A stretch of 64,000 nt of DNA, taken from assembly GCF_024721585.1 (NCBI RefSeq), contig NZ_CP102629.1, positions 806,001-870,000 on the forward strand, read 5' to 3'. The notes beneath the pieces are model-generated. The model was not told the origin of the DNA, searched no databases, and saw only the letters and a list, made by a program, of their open reading frames with translations. Positions 8,269 to 15,955 of the stretch are shown here, piece after piece. The position numbers were made by a program, and so were the translations under genes. Position 1 is the stretch's first letter. Every line of letters begins with the position of its first letter. This DNA is from Sphingomicrobium aestuariivivum. Its GTDB lineage: Bacteria; Pseudomonadota; Alphaproteobacteria; Sphingomonadales; Sphingomonadaceae.

Positions 8269-8867
8269 GCCTCGCGCAAGGCCACCGCGGTGAGCCCCTT
8301 GCGCCCCTCCGCGATCCGCGCTTCCAGCTCGTCCCCCGGCTCGAGGTCGAGCAGGTGCCCCGAGCGCACCGTCTCCATGTGCACGAAGATGTCCGGCTCG
8401 GTCGTCCCGATCCGGTTGAGAAAGCCGTAGCCCTTGACGCGATTGAACCATTTCACCTCCACCGGCTCATAGGGACCGGCGCCTTCGAGCAAGGCTTCGC
8501 GGTCCGCCCGTTCGGCGGTAGAGATGGACGAGCGCGGCTCCTGGGGCAAGGCGGTCGACAGGTCGATCTCGAGAATTTCCCGTGCCTGCCAGCCGCGCTC
8601 CTGCCGCACGGCGAGCAGTTCGACGCTGGCGCCCTCGGGCAGCGAGCGGCGGTCGTGCGCCTCGAGGATCGAGAAATGGACGAGGATGTCGCCATCGATC
8701 GCTTCGGACACGACGAAACCGAAGCCGCGGGTGGCATCGAACCACTTCACGCGGCCCGACACCTCGACGGCACCGTCGGCATCCGAGTCGTTGGCGGAAA
8801 GCTCGCTCATTTCGGCATTGGACCGCTGGAACACCACTCTACTTCTCCGAGACTTGTGAGCGTTCAT
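8265..8867 (-). CDS. Double cold-shock-domain protein
   Basis: 200-aa protein with two OB-fold cold-shock domains: one near residues 37-100 (GRVKWFDATRGFGFV, DILVHFS) and one near 133-200 (VKWFNRVKGYGFLNR, DIFVHMET). The RNP1-like K-G-Y/F-G-F and RNP2-like D-I-F/L-V-H motifs bind single-stranded nucleic acid, so it probably acts as an RNA chaperone. Tandem-CSD proteins are usual in alphaproteobacteria. The start could be MNAHKS (used here) or MSELS at 8810; neither has a strong ribosome-binding site. A TGTCGG-GAAA-CCGACA hairpin (8882-8897) lies in the 5' leader. Confidence 0.92.
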   Translation of the reverse strand: MNAHKSRRSRVVFQRSNAEMSELSANDSDADGAVEVSGRVKWFDATRGFGFVVSEAIDGDILVHFSILEAHDRRSLPEGASVELLAVRQERGWQAREILEIDLSTALPQEPRSSISTAERADREALLEGAGPYEPVEVKWFNRVKGYGFLNRIGTTEPDIFVHMETVRSGHLLDLEPGDELEARIAEGRKGLTAVALREA

Positions 8868-8949
8868 AGCAGAATCGGCTATGTCGGGAAACCGACATCT
8901 AACGGATGTTTAACAAGGTGGGCTACCCCGCCTAGGCGGATTTGCGGAA

Positions 8950-9495
8950 TCAGCGCCGCTCGGCGAGATCGTCGCGGTCGGGCTCGGCGCCGGGCTCGAG
9001 CCGCACGATCGCCTCGGCCAGCGCGAAGGAGTGACCCGCGCGCAGGAAGGCCGCGATCGCCCGCTGGCGTGCCCTGGGGTCCTCGATCACCGCCTGCGCA
9101 TAGGGGCCGAGCCGCCGCCGCGCGGCGAACTTGAGCGCGGCGTCCACCGCGCCCTCGCTCGCGACCTCGCGCGCGCTGCCCGCATCGGCATCGCCCACTC
9201 CCGCCACGCGCAGCGCCTGGTCGACCCGCCGCGAGCCATAGCCGCGCAGCGTCAGGTCGCGCGCCTTGGCTTCGGCATAGAGGCGGTCGTTGACATAGCC
9301 GCGCTGCGCGAACTTGTCGGCCAGCTCCTCGACGGCACGGGGCGCCGCGCCCTCCTCGCCGGCCCAGCCCCGCTCGCGCAACTTGCGATGCAGATAGGCG
9401 GCAAGCTTGGCCCGCGTCGTCGCGAAGCGTTCGGCATAGCGCAGCGCGAGCGCCTCCATTTGCGCCGAATCGAGCGGGGGCCGCGGGCGTTTCAT
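8950..9495 (-). CDS. recX: Regulatory protein RecX
   Basis: 181-aa three-helix-repeat protein that modulates RecA filaments. Seen: LRYAERFATTRAKLAAYLHRKLRERGW, an FAQRGYVNDRLYAEAKARDL block, and LRGYGSRRVDQALR, all diagnostic of RecX. The start MKRPRPPLDS is chosen from the family N-terminus; longer frames would run into the divergent ligase gene. RecX is usually next to recA, but recA is not in this window. Divergent from the acyl-AMP ligase with a 67-base gap. Confidence 0.9.
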   Translation of the reverse strand: MKRPRPPLDSAQMEALALRYAERFATTRAKLAAYLHRKLRERGWAGEEGAAPRAVEELADKFAQRGYVNDRLYAEAKARDLTLRGYGSRRVDQALRVAGVGDADAGSAREVASEGAVDAALKFAARRRLGPYAQAVIEDPRARQRAIAAFLRAGHSFALAEAIVRLEPGAEPDRDDLAERR

Positions 9496-9562
9496 CCAGG
9501 CCACCCTGTCACAATCCGCCTTGATTGTGCCATAGTCGGGCAGCATTGACGCTGCGACAACC

Positions 9563-11437
9563 ATGGATAACGCATGGTTTGCACATGGCCCGCGCCCCCG
9601 AAGAAGGCGCGCGAAACAGAGAATTTCGGCAGCAATTGCCAAGGAAAAACATAGGGTGCTCGACTTGACCAATCTCGACCACAACGATCCGCTCGCGCCC
9701 GAGGGGACGACCCCGACGCAGGACGCACTGCCGCGCCGGATCGCCGATTTCGCCACCCTGGGCGATGCCCTCGACTATGCCGCGCGCGGTCGCCGCGGCA
9801 TGAATTTCCACGACGCGCGCGGTCGTCTCGTCTCGGTCCTGTCCTACGGCCAGCTGCAGGTCGACGCGCTCGCCCATGCCCAGCGCTTCCTCTCGCTCGG
9901 GCTCGAGCCCGGCATGCGCGTGGCGCTGGTTGCCGAGACCAACCCGCATTTCGCCGCCTGCTTCTTCGGCGCGGTCTATGCCGGCCTGTGGCCGGTGCCG
10001 CTGCCGCTGCCGACCAGCTTTGGCGGGCGCGATGCCTATACGGAACAATTGAAGGTCATGCTCGGCAGCTCGGACCCGCAGCTGTTCCTCTACCCCGAGG
10101 ACATGGAGAGCTTCTGCACCCCCGCGGGCGACATCCGCGAAGTGCCGCACCGCAGCTGGGAATCGCTGCTCGATATCGAGGTCGGCGATGCCGGCCTGCC
10201 GCAGGCCGACCCCGATGCGATCGCCTATCTCCAGTACAGCTCGGGCTCGACCCGCTTCCCCCACGGGGTCGCGGTCACCCATCGCCAGCTGCTCGACAAC
10301 CTGCGCGCCCACGGCCTCGGCCTGAAGGTCGGCGAGCGCGACACCGACCGCTGCGTCAGCTGGCTGCCCTGGTACCATGACATGGGCCTCGTCGGCTGCA
10401 TGCTCTCGCCCATGGCGAACCAGCTGTCGGCCGATTACATGAAGACCGAGGATTTTGCCCGTCGCCCGCTGACCTGGCTCGACCTCATCAGCCGCAACCC
10501 GGGCACCACCCTCTCCTATTCGCCGACCTTCGGTTACGACATCTGCGCGCGCCGCATCTCGTCCAAGACCAAGGCCGAGGATCGCTTCGACCTGTCGCGC
10601 TGGCGCATTGCCGGCAATGGCGCCGACATGATCCGCCCCGACGTCATGCAGAGCTTCGTCGACGCCTATGCGCCGGCGGGCTTCGATCCCAAGAGCTTCT
10701 GCCCGAGCTACGGCCTCGCCGAAGCCACGCTGGCGGTCAGCCTCATGCCGCCGGGCGAAGGCATCAAGCTCGAACTGGTCGAGGAAGAGAAGCTGGCCGG
10801 CGGCGCGCCCGCCCCGGGCGGCGAGGACCGTCCCCAGCGCTATCGCGCCATCGTCAACTGCGGCAAGGCCGTCGAGGGCATGGAAATCGAGATCCGCGAT
10901 TATGACGACCGCGTGCTCGCCGACCATCAGGTCGGCCGCGTGCTGGTCCGTGGCGGCTCGGTCATGACCGGCTATTTCCGCGATCCGGAATCGACCAAGG
11001 CCTGCCTGTCGGACGACGGCTGGCTCGACACCGGCGACATGGGCTACCTGTCGAACGACTATATCTTCATCGTCGGCCGCGCCAAGGACATGATCATCAT
11101 CAACGGCCGCAACCACTGGCCGCAGGACATCGAATGGGCGGTCGAGCAGCTACCCGGCTTCAAGTCGGGCGACATCGCCGCCTTCGCGCTGACCACCGAG
11201 ACGGGCGAGGAACTGCCCGCCGTGCTGGTCCACTGCCGCGTCTCCGACCTTTCCGAGCGTGGCCGCCTTCGCGACGAGATCAAGGAGCGCGTGCGCTCGA
11301 TCACCGGCATCTCGCCGATCGTCGAACTGGTGCCGCCGCGCAGCCTTCCCCGCACCTCGTCGGGCAAGCTGTCGCGCACCAAGGCGCGCAACATGTACGT
11401 GTCGGGCGAAATCCAGCCGGTCGATATTGCTGCCTAA
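9563..11437 (+). CDS. Fatty acyl-AMP ligase
   Basis: Adenylate-forming enzyme of the FAAL/acyl-CoA synthetase family, about 624 aa. Motifs: P-loop-like YLQYSSGSTRFPHGVAVTH; SWLPWYHDMGLVG, typical of FAALs; SYGLAEATLAVS; DGWLDTGDMGYLS with the hinge Asp; and KDMIIINGRNHWPQDIE. The last segment belongs to FAALs that load acyl-AMP onto an acyl carrier rather than CoA. The first ~35 residues are very basic and not family-like, and a TTG at 9665 may be the true start. No PKS or carrier gene is nearby, so the acceptor is unknown. Confidence 0.9.
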   Translation: MDNAWFAHGPRPRRRRAKQRISAAIAKEKHRVLDLTNLDHNDPLAPEGTTPTQDALPRRIADFATLGDALDYAARGRRGMNFHDARGRLVSVLSYGQLQVDALAHAQRFLSLGLEPGMRVALVAETNPHFAACFFGAVYAGLWPVPLPLPTSFGGRDAYTEQLKVMLGSSDPQLFLYPEDMESFCTPAGDIREVPHRSWESLLDIEVGDAGLPQADPDAIAYLQYSSGSTRFPHGVAVTHRQLLDNLRAHGLGLKVGERDTDRCVSWLPWYHDMGLVGCMLSPMANQLSADYMKTEDFARRPLTWLDLISRNPGTTLSYSPTFGYDICARRISSKTKAEDRFDLSRWRIAGNGADMIRPDVMQSFVDAYAPAGFDPKSFCPSYGLAEATLAVSLMPPGEGIKLELVEEEKLAGGAPAPGGEDRPQRYRAIVNCGKAVEGMEIEIRDYDDRVLADHQVGRVLVRGGSVMTGYFRDPESTKACLSDDGWLDTGDMGYLSNDYIFIVGRAKDMIIINGRNHWPQDIEWAVEQLPGFKSGDIAAFALTTETGEELPAVLVHCRVSDLSERGRLRDEIKERVRSITGISPIVELVPPRSLPRTSSGKLSRTKARNMYVSGEIQPVDIAA

Positions 11438-11442
11438 GGGGC

Positions 11443-11471
11443 TTGAACAAATGACAAGGCGCGGCTAGTTC
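11443..11471 (+). promoter_or_regulatory. Candidate promoter of tRNA-Trp
   Basis: TTGAAC, 17-base spacer, TAGTTC, ending 14 bases before the tRNA. It overlaps a perfect hairpin AGGCGCGG-CTAGTT-CCGCGCCT (11457-11478) that may instead end the ligase transcript. Confidence 0.35.
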
Positions 11472-11484
11472 CGCGCCTCGGCCT

Positions 11485-11560
11485 AGGGGTATAGCTCAGT
11501 TGGTAGAGCATCGGTCTCCAAAACCGAGGGTCGCGGGTTCGAATCCTGCTGCCCCTGCCA
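11485..11560 (+). tRNA. tRNA-Trp (anticodon CCA)
   Basis: 76 bases including an encoded CCA end. Acceptor stem AGGGGTA/TGCCCCT (one G-T pair), D-stem GCTC/GAGC, anticodon stem TCGGT/ACCGA with loop CTCCAAA giving anticodon CCA at 11518-11520, and T-arm GCGGG-TTCGAAT-CCTGC. In many proteobacteria tRNA-Trp directly precedes secE-nusG; here a glycosyltransferase gene lies between. Confidence 0.97.
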
Positions 11561-11591
11561 GGCCGCCAAGATGTTTCGGGGGGAACGTCGC

Positions 11592-13070
11592 ATGACCGCC
11601 AGTGTGAAGCCGCAGCGCCTGTTGCTGCCTTTCCTTCTCCTCGCGGTCATCGTGCTGGCGCTGCGCCTGCCCCTCCATCCCATCGCCGTGCTGACCGTCG
11701 ACGAATCGAGCTACATGCTCGTGGCGCGCGACCTGCTCGCGGGGCAGTGGCCGCTGTCGGGCAATTTCGACCACAAGCCGGTCGCGCTCTACATGCTCTA
11801 TGCCGCCGCGATGGGCATTGGCGGGCACGATCCTTCCTCGATCCGCTGGATCGCCACCCTGTCGGCGCTGGCCTCGAGCCTCGCCGTCCTGTGGATCGCT
11901 TGTCGTGCCTATGCGCTGCCCCTGCGCAGCGCCATGATCGCGGCGCTGGCCTGGACCTTCGCCTCCTTCGGGCTCGAGGGCTACAGCTCGAACACCGAGA
12001 TCATCCTCAACGCTTTCGTCATGCTGTGGCTCGCCGCCTTCCTCGGCTGGTCGGCGGGCGCCGCGCGTTTCTGGCCCGCGGCCATCCTGTCGGGCGTCGC
12101 CGCGGGCGTGGCGGTGCAGGTCAACTATCTCGCCGGCCCGCTGCTGGCGGCGCTCTACCTCGGCGGGCTGCTCGTGAGCCCGCGCGACAATTTCCGCTGG
12201 CTCCTCCTGTCGGGGCTGGTCTCGATCGCGACCGCGCTGGCGCTGCTCGTGCCGCTTGTCATGGCGGGTACGCTCGAGAGCTATATCGCCCAGCAGCAGG
12301 CCTTCCTCGGCCGCTACCAGGGCAATATCGCCAAGGCCGACTGGGGCGAGCTGATGCAGCCCGTCGCGCTCCAGCTCGCCCCGCTCGCCCTCGTCTCGCT
12401 GCTGCTCGGCCTTGCCGGTCGCGAGGGGCGCGGCGCGGGCAAGAGCCTCGTCGCCTTCCTCTACATCGCCGCCGCGGTCGCGATGGCGCTCGTCTCGGGA
12501 CGCGTCTTCGCCCATTATTTCCACCTGCTGCTGCCCGGCCTGTTCCTGCTCGCGCTCGCGGGGCTTGCCGGGGCGGACGAGGCGCGGCGCGGACGGCTCG
12601 GCCTCCTCCTCCTGCTCGCCACCCTGCCCGGGCTGATGATCGCGCTCGGCCAAGCGCAGCGCGGCATCGGCGTGGCGCGCGCGATGGCGGCGGGCGAACT
12701 GACCGAACTCGACCGCGAGCGCAGCGTCACCCGCCTGTTCGCGCCGCACGTGCCCGAGAATGCCACCGGCTATGTCACCTGCACCCAGCCGGTCTATTAC
12801 ATGACGCTGGGGCTGGCGGACCTGACGCCCTATCCCTTCTGGAGCGTGCATGTGTACGGCTACCTGCCGGGCCTCGACCCCGAGACACATGTCCGCCAGA
12901 TCCATGCCCGCCGTCCCGACGTCTTCATCATGGGCGAGAATTGCCCCGATCCCGAAATCGCGATGATCGAGGATATCTTCGCCGACTATGTGGCGGTCGA
13001 GGAGCATCGCGGCGTGAAGCTGGCGCTTCGTCCCGACCTTGCGCAAGGCGCGGCGCGCGCGGCCCGCTGA
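11592..13070 (+). CDS. GT-C family integral membrane glycosyltransferase
   Basis: 492-aa protein with about ten hydrophobic segments and an ArnT/PMT-like layout. An N-terminal membrane helix is followed by a periplasmic loop with the acidic pair in TVDESSYMLVARDL and a GNFDHKPVALYMLYAA stretch, as in dolichyl-mannosyl / undecaprenyl-sugar transferases. It probably transfers a sugar from a polyprenyl-phosphate donor to an envelope acceptor; the substrate cannot be read. The start at 11592 has GGGGGGAA just upstream. It sits between tRNA-Trp and secE, an unusual place. Confidence 0.8.
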   Translation: MTASVKPQRLLLPFLLLAVIVLALRLPLHPIAVLTVDESSYMLVARDLLAGQWPLSGNFDHKPVALYMLYAAAMGIGGHDPSSIRWIATLSALASSLAVLWIACRAYALPLRSAMIAALAWTFASFGLEGYSSNTEIILNAFVMLWLAAFLGWSAGAARFWPAAILSGVAAGVAVQVNYLAGPLLAALYLGGLLVSPRDNFRWLLLSGLVSIATALALLVPLVMAGTLESYIAQQQAFLGRYQGNIAKADWGELMQPVALQLAPLALVSLLLGLAGREGRGAGKSLVAFLYIAAAVAMALVSGRVFAHYFHLLLPGLFLLALAGLAGADEARRGRLGLLLLLATLPGLMIALGQAQRGIGVARAMAAGELTELDRERSVTRLFAPHVPENATGYVTCTQPVYYMTLGLADLTPYPFWSVHVYGYLPGLDPETHVRQIHARRPDVFIMGENCPDPEIAMIEDIFADYVAVEEHRGVKLALRPDLAQGAARAAR

Positions 13071-13077
13071 TCATCGC

Positions 13078-13106
13078 TTGAAGTTTGCGCTTTCCGGCGC
13101 TACATC
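13078..13106 (+). promoter_or_regulatory. Weak candidate promoter of secE-nusG
   Basis: TTGAAG, 17-base spacer, TACATC, about 92 bases before secE in the only gap able to hold a promoter for this pair. Confidence 0.3.
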
Positions 13107-13198
13107 GCCTTCCCATGCGACATGGGTGGTAAGCGATCCCCGCACCGGAACAGCCGGCGGCGGGGGAAGAGCCCTACCCGAAAGCCGTTAGAAGAAGG

Positions 13199-13405
13199 AT
13201 GAGCCAAGTGGCCAAGACGAGCCCCGCAGAACTGATTTCGCAGGTCCGTGCCGAAGCGCGCAAGGTCGTCTGGCCGACCCGCAAGGAAACCGTCCAGACC
13301 GCGATCATGGTGCTCATCATGACCGCGATCCTCGCCTTCTTCTTCCTCGGCGTCGACAGCGCCTTCCGCGCCGTCGTCAACTTCCTCATCGGCCTCATCG
13401 GCTGA
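13199..13405 (+). CDS. secE: Preprotein translocase subunit SecE
   Basis: 68-aa single-span SecE. The cytosolic amphipathic part ends in EARKVVWPTRKETVQTA, the family signature, and is followed by one transmembrane helix (about residues 36-64). It clamps SecY in the SecYEG channel. An AAGGA site overlaps the ATG region. nusG follows after 20 bases, the conserved secE-nusG pair. Confidence 0.96.
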   Translation: MSQVAKTSPAELISQVRAEARKVVWPTRKETVQTAIMVLIMTAILAFFFLGVDSAFRAVVNFLIGLIG

Positions 13406-13425
13406 TCCTGACCTAGAGGTATTAC

Positions 13426-13962
13426 ATGTCCCGCTGGTACATCATCCACGCCTATTCCGGTTTCGAGAACAAGGTGAAGGAAGCCGTCCTCTCCGAAGCC
13501 AAGCGCCTCGGCCTCGAGGAAGCGGTCGAGCGCGTCGAGGTTCCGACCGAGACGGTCACCGAGATCAAGCGCGGCAAGAAGGTCCAGACCGAACGCAAGT
13601 TCATGCCGGGCTATGTGCTGGCCAAGCTGACCATGACCGACGATGTCTTCCACCTCGTGAAGAACACGCCCAAGGTCACCGGTTTCCTCGGCAATGGCGG
13701 CAAGCCGCAGCCGATCCCCGACGCGCAGGCCAACCGCATGCTCGACACCAAGGACGAGACCGCCGAGGCGCCCAAGCAGAAGATCTCGGTCGATTACGAG
13801 ATCGGCGACAACGTCAAGGTGCTCGACGGCCCCTTCGCGAGCTTCAACGGCATCGTCGAAGAGCTCAACTTCGAGCGCGGCATGGTCAAGGTGTCGGTCT
13901 CGATCTTCGGCCGCGCCACCCCGGTCGAGCTGGAATTCGACCAGGTCGAACTGGTCAAGTAG
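13426..13962 (+). CDS. nusG: Transcription termination/antitermination factor NusG
   Basis: 178-aa NusG. The NGN domain starts RWYIIHAYSGFENKV and includes FMPGYVLAKLTM and VTGFLGNGGKPQPI; the C-terminal KOW domain contains GDNVKVLDGPFASFNGIVEELN. It binds RNAP to suppress pausing and links to Rho or to ribosomal S10. A strong terminator follows its stop (13985-14013), which closes the secE-nusG transcript before the low-GC gene. Confidence 0.98.
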   Translation: MSRWYIIHAYSGFENKVKEAVLSEAKRLGLEEAVERVEVPTETVTEIKRGKKVQTERKFMPGYVLAKLTMTDDVFHLVKNTPKVTGFLGNGGKPQPIPDAQANRMLDTKDETAEAPKQKISVDYEIGDNVKVLDGPFASFNGIVEELNFERGMVKVSVSIFGRATPVELEFDQVELVK

Positions 13963-13984
13963 GCCCCAAGCCACCGAGAATAAG

Positions 13985-14013
13985 AAAAGGACCGCTTCGG
14001 CGGTCCTTTTTTT
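13985..14013 (+). terminator. Intrinsic terminator after nusG
   Basis: Stem AAAGGACCG / CGGTCCTTT around a CTTCGG loop, followed by seven T. Confidence 0.93.
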
Positions 14014-14070
14014 GTACCGAGAGATGGCATTCCCGGCGGCCAGCGGGTCGCGCCAGCGAACCCGATTGAC

Positions 14071-14095
14071 GGGGGGGGCAGGCCGTCCTGCCCCC
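14071..14095. repeat. Perfect inverted repeat at the edge of the low-GC segment
   Basis: Stem GGGGGCAGG / CCTGCCCCC (14074-14082 and 14087-14095) with loop CCGT. There is no T-tract, so it is a poor terminator. GC content drops just after it (from about 14110), so it marks the left boundary of the low-GC segment. Confidence 0.5.
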
Positions 14096-14189
14096 GTATC
14101 CATTGGCTTTCGAATTCGCCCAAAAAACCTGAAAATAATTCACAGGCTAATGATGTTGATACGCGCTTGTTAAGCACTAAGTCTGCCCA

Positions 14190-15140
14190 GTGAGTATACT
14201 TCTGAATCCACCTCCATCTTTTCCGTTTATACGTGATGGTGCGGACCTCGCCCGAGCTGCCGCCAAGGACTTCGAGTCATTTTTCATGCTGAGAGGCAAA
14301 GTCGAGATTCGCGTTGAGACTGCGCGCGTCAACGCTGCATGCACCAGGGGAGCCGGGGATAATGTCCGAATCCTCATTCCCAGAGAGATGGCTGACGAGG
14401 TCATCGATACGCCCGCAAAGCTCTTTTTCCACCTCCTGATCATTGGCCATGAGATCGCGCATGTAGTGCATCGCCATATTAATGGATGTGGCCAATCCCG
14501 AGATGACTACCGCGCCTTGGAGATGTGGGCCGACTTTTACGGCGCCAAGGTGATGATGTGCCTACTGACCTTTGGCCACCGCGTCCGGCCAAAATTCAAG
14601 ACCTTCTATCCAGACACCCACTTTCTAGAAACTGCATTGGAAGGTATGGGAGAAGCTGCTGGAAGACTTGTGGCTGGAGTCTATACAACTGACCGGCGTT
14701 ATCCATATCCGCTGCTCCGTGTGGGACTAGTCTGCAACGGCGTTACGTCTTTTCTTCGGCGGGAAATTAATGACGCACCAAGTATATTGCCGTTCAGTGT
14801 CTATAAGAGAATTTTTTCTTCGCCACAGGTGAAAGAACTCTTGCTTATAAACCCAGAACATTTGGATGCAGATTTTGAGCCCTTGGAGCGCGCAAGACGC
14901 TGGCACCTTCAAGAACAGGGTGAAGATGCGGCGATCGCCCCTTGGCTTCTTCCAAGATTTCTCGATCACCTCCATACATCGTTTCAACAGACTCCGGAGG
15001 AACTTGAAGCCTCCCGGATAACGCGGCTAAATGAACTCCTTGATGCTGGCCTTCTCTCAGAAGCAGACGTAATCGGAGATTCATTCCTCCACCCTACAGG
15101 TTCGGAAGATACAACGAGCGGCAATGGGGACCACAGGTAG
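14190..15140 (+). CDS. HEXXH zinc metalloprotease, low GC; Lit-like candidate
   Basis: 316-aa soluble protein of unknown function. A zinc-protease signature HEIAH (residues 87-91) is followed 20 residues later by EMWAD (Glu111, Asp115), the HEXXH + ExxxD layout of gluzincins such as M48 and the Lit (U49) phage-exclusion peptidases. Length (E. coli Lit is 297 aa), lack of signal peptide or membrane helix, and position on a foreign-looking segment favour Lit-like over M48, but this is inference. Base composition is far below its neighbours (about 40% GC in 14591-14640). The GTG start has no clear ribosome-binding site; an ATG at 14287 would still keep the active site. Confidence 0.6.
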   Translation: MSILLNPPPSFPFIRDGADLARAAAKDFESFFMLRGKVEIRVETARVNAACTRGAGDNVRILIPREMADEVIDTPAKLFFHLLIIGHEIAHVVHRHINGCGQSRDDYRALEMWADFYGAKVMMCLLTFGHRVRPKFKTFYPDTHFLETALEGMGEAAGRLVAGVYTTDRRYPYPLLRVGLVCNGVTSFLRREINDAPSILPFSVYKRIFSSPQVKELLLINPEHLDADFEPLERARRWHLQEQGEDAAIAPWLLPRFLDHLHTSFQQTPEELEASRITRLNELLDAGLLSEADVIGDSFLHPTGSEDTTSGNGDHR

Positions 15141-15173
15141 CTCCAGCTCGCGCATTCAAGCTCGCTAACCCTC

Positions 15174-15893
15174 TCACCCCTTCCGGTCCATCCGATAGAG
15201 AAACTGCAGCGCCTGCCCCGTGGTGAGCTTCTGCGCCTCCTCCAGCTCGCGCGTCCCCGTCATCTTGATGCGATGCGCGATATCGAAGTTGAGGAAGAAA
15301 CGTTCGACCATGAGGTCCTCGACGACCGCCTCGGCGCACTCCAGCGCTTCCTCGAAACGGGCGGCGAAGGCGGGGTCGACCTTGCGGCGGCGGGGGATGC
15401 TGCTCGGCGCGATGCCGATGCTGTCGGCGGCCAGCCGCACGTTGCCGGTACAGGCGAGCGCGGCAAGGAAAGCGGCCTCGCGCGCCGGCGTCAGGCCGTT
15501 CGCGGCGGTGCGGCGGATCTGGGCGCGGCGCTGGCCGCTGGCGGGGAGGTAGCGGAGCGGTGGGAGTGGTGCGGGCTCGGACGCGGGGGTCGATCTTCCG
15601 GTGACCGGAACCGGCGTGTCCGGCGCGTCTCCATGCTGCGCCAGCCTTGCGGCAAGCGTCCATGTCCCCTCTCGTGCCGCGGGGCGGGTGTGGAAGGCCG
15701 CGAGGGCGGCGGTCCATTTCGCGGCGAAGGCGGGGTCGCTGGCGCGGCGCTTGTAAAGGCCCGCCTTGGGGCGGTGGATGGCCGCGGCGGCGAGCGCGAC
15801 ATTGCCGGTGAGCGCCAGCACTTCGAGGAACACAGCGAAATCCGCGGCGCTATAGGGGCGGCGACGGGGGACGGCTGTAGGATCGGGCTTCAT
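15174..15893 (-). CDS. Tandem-HTH protein, phage terminase small-subunit-like
   Basis: 239-aa Ala-rich basic protein containing two copies of one module. The first (about residues 19-65) has FLEVLALTGNVALAAAAI then KRRASDPAFAAKWTAALA. The second (about 137-185) has FLAALACTGNVRLAADSI then RRRKVDPAFAARFEEALE. Each looks like the helix-turn-helix of phage small terminases (phBC6A51 type), which bind DNA. A C-terminal helix (AEAVVEDLMVERFFLNFDIAHRIK) follows. No large terminase or other phage gene is near, so it is either a phage remnant or a domesticated DNA-binding protein. It is convergent with the metalloprotease gene and has normal high GC. Confidence 0.6.
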   Translation of the reverse strand: MKPDPTAVPRRRPYSAADFAVFLEVLALTGNVALAAAAIHRPKAGLYKRRASDPAFAAKWTAALAAFHTRPAAREGTWTLAARLAQHGDAPDTPVPVTGRSTPASEPAPLPPLRYLPASGQRRAQIRRTAANGLTPAREAAFLAALACTGNVRLAADSIGIAPSSIPRRRKVDPAFAARFEEALECAEAVVEDLMVERFFLNFDIAHRIKMTGTRELEEAQKLTTGQALQFLYRMDRKG

Positions 15894-15955
15894 GCATCAT
15901 TGCATCAGTCCAAATCCTATTTGGCAAGGCGCGCGCGGGCGCGCTCCCCGGGGCG

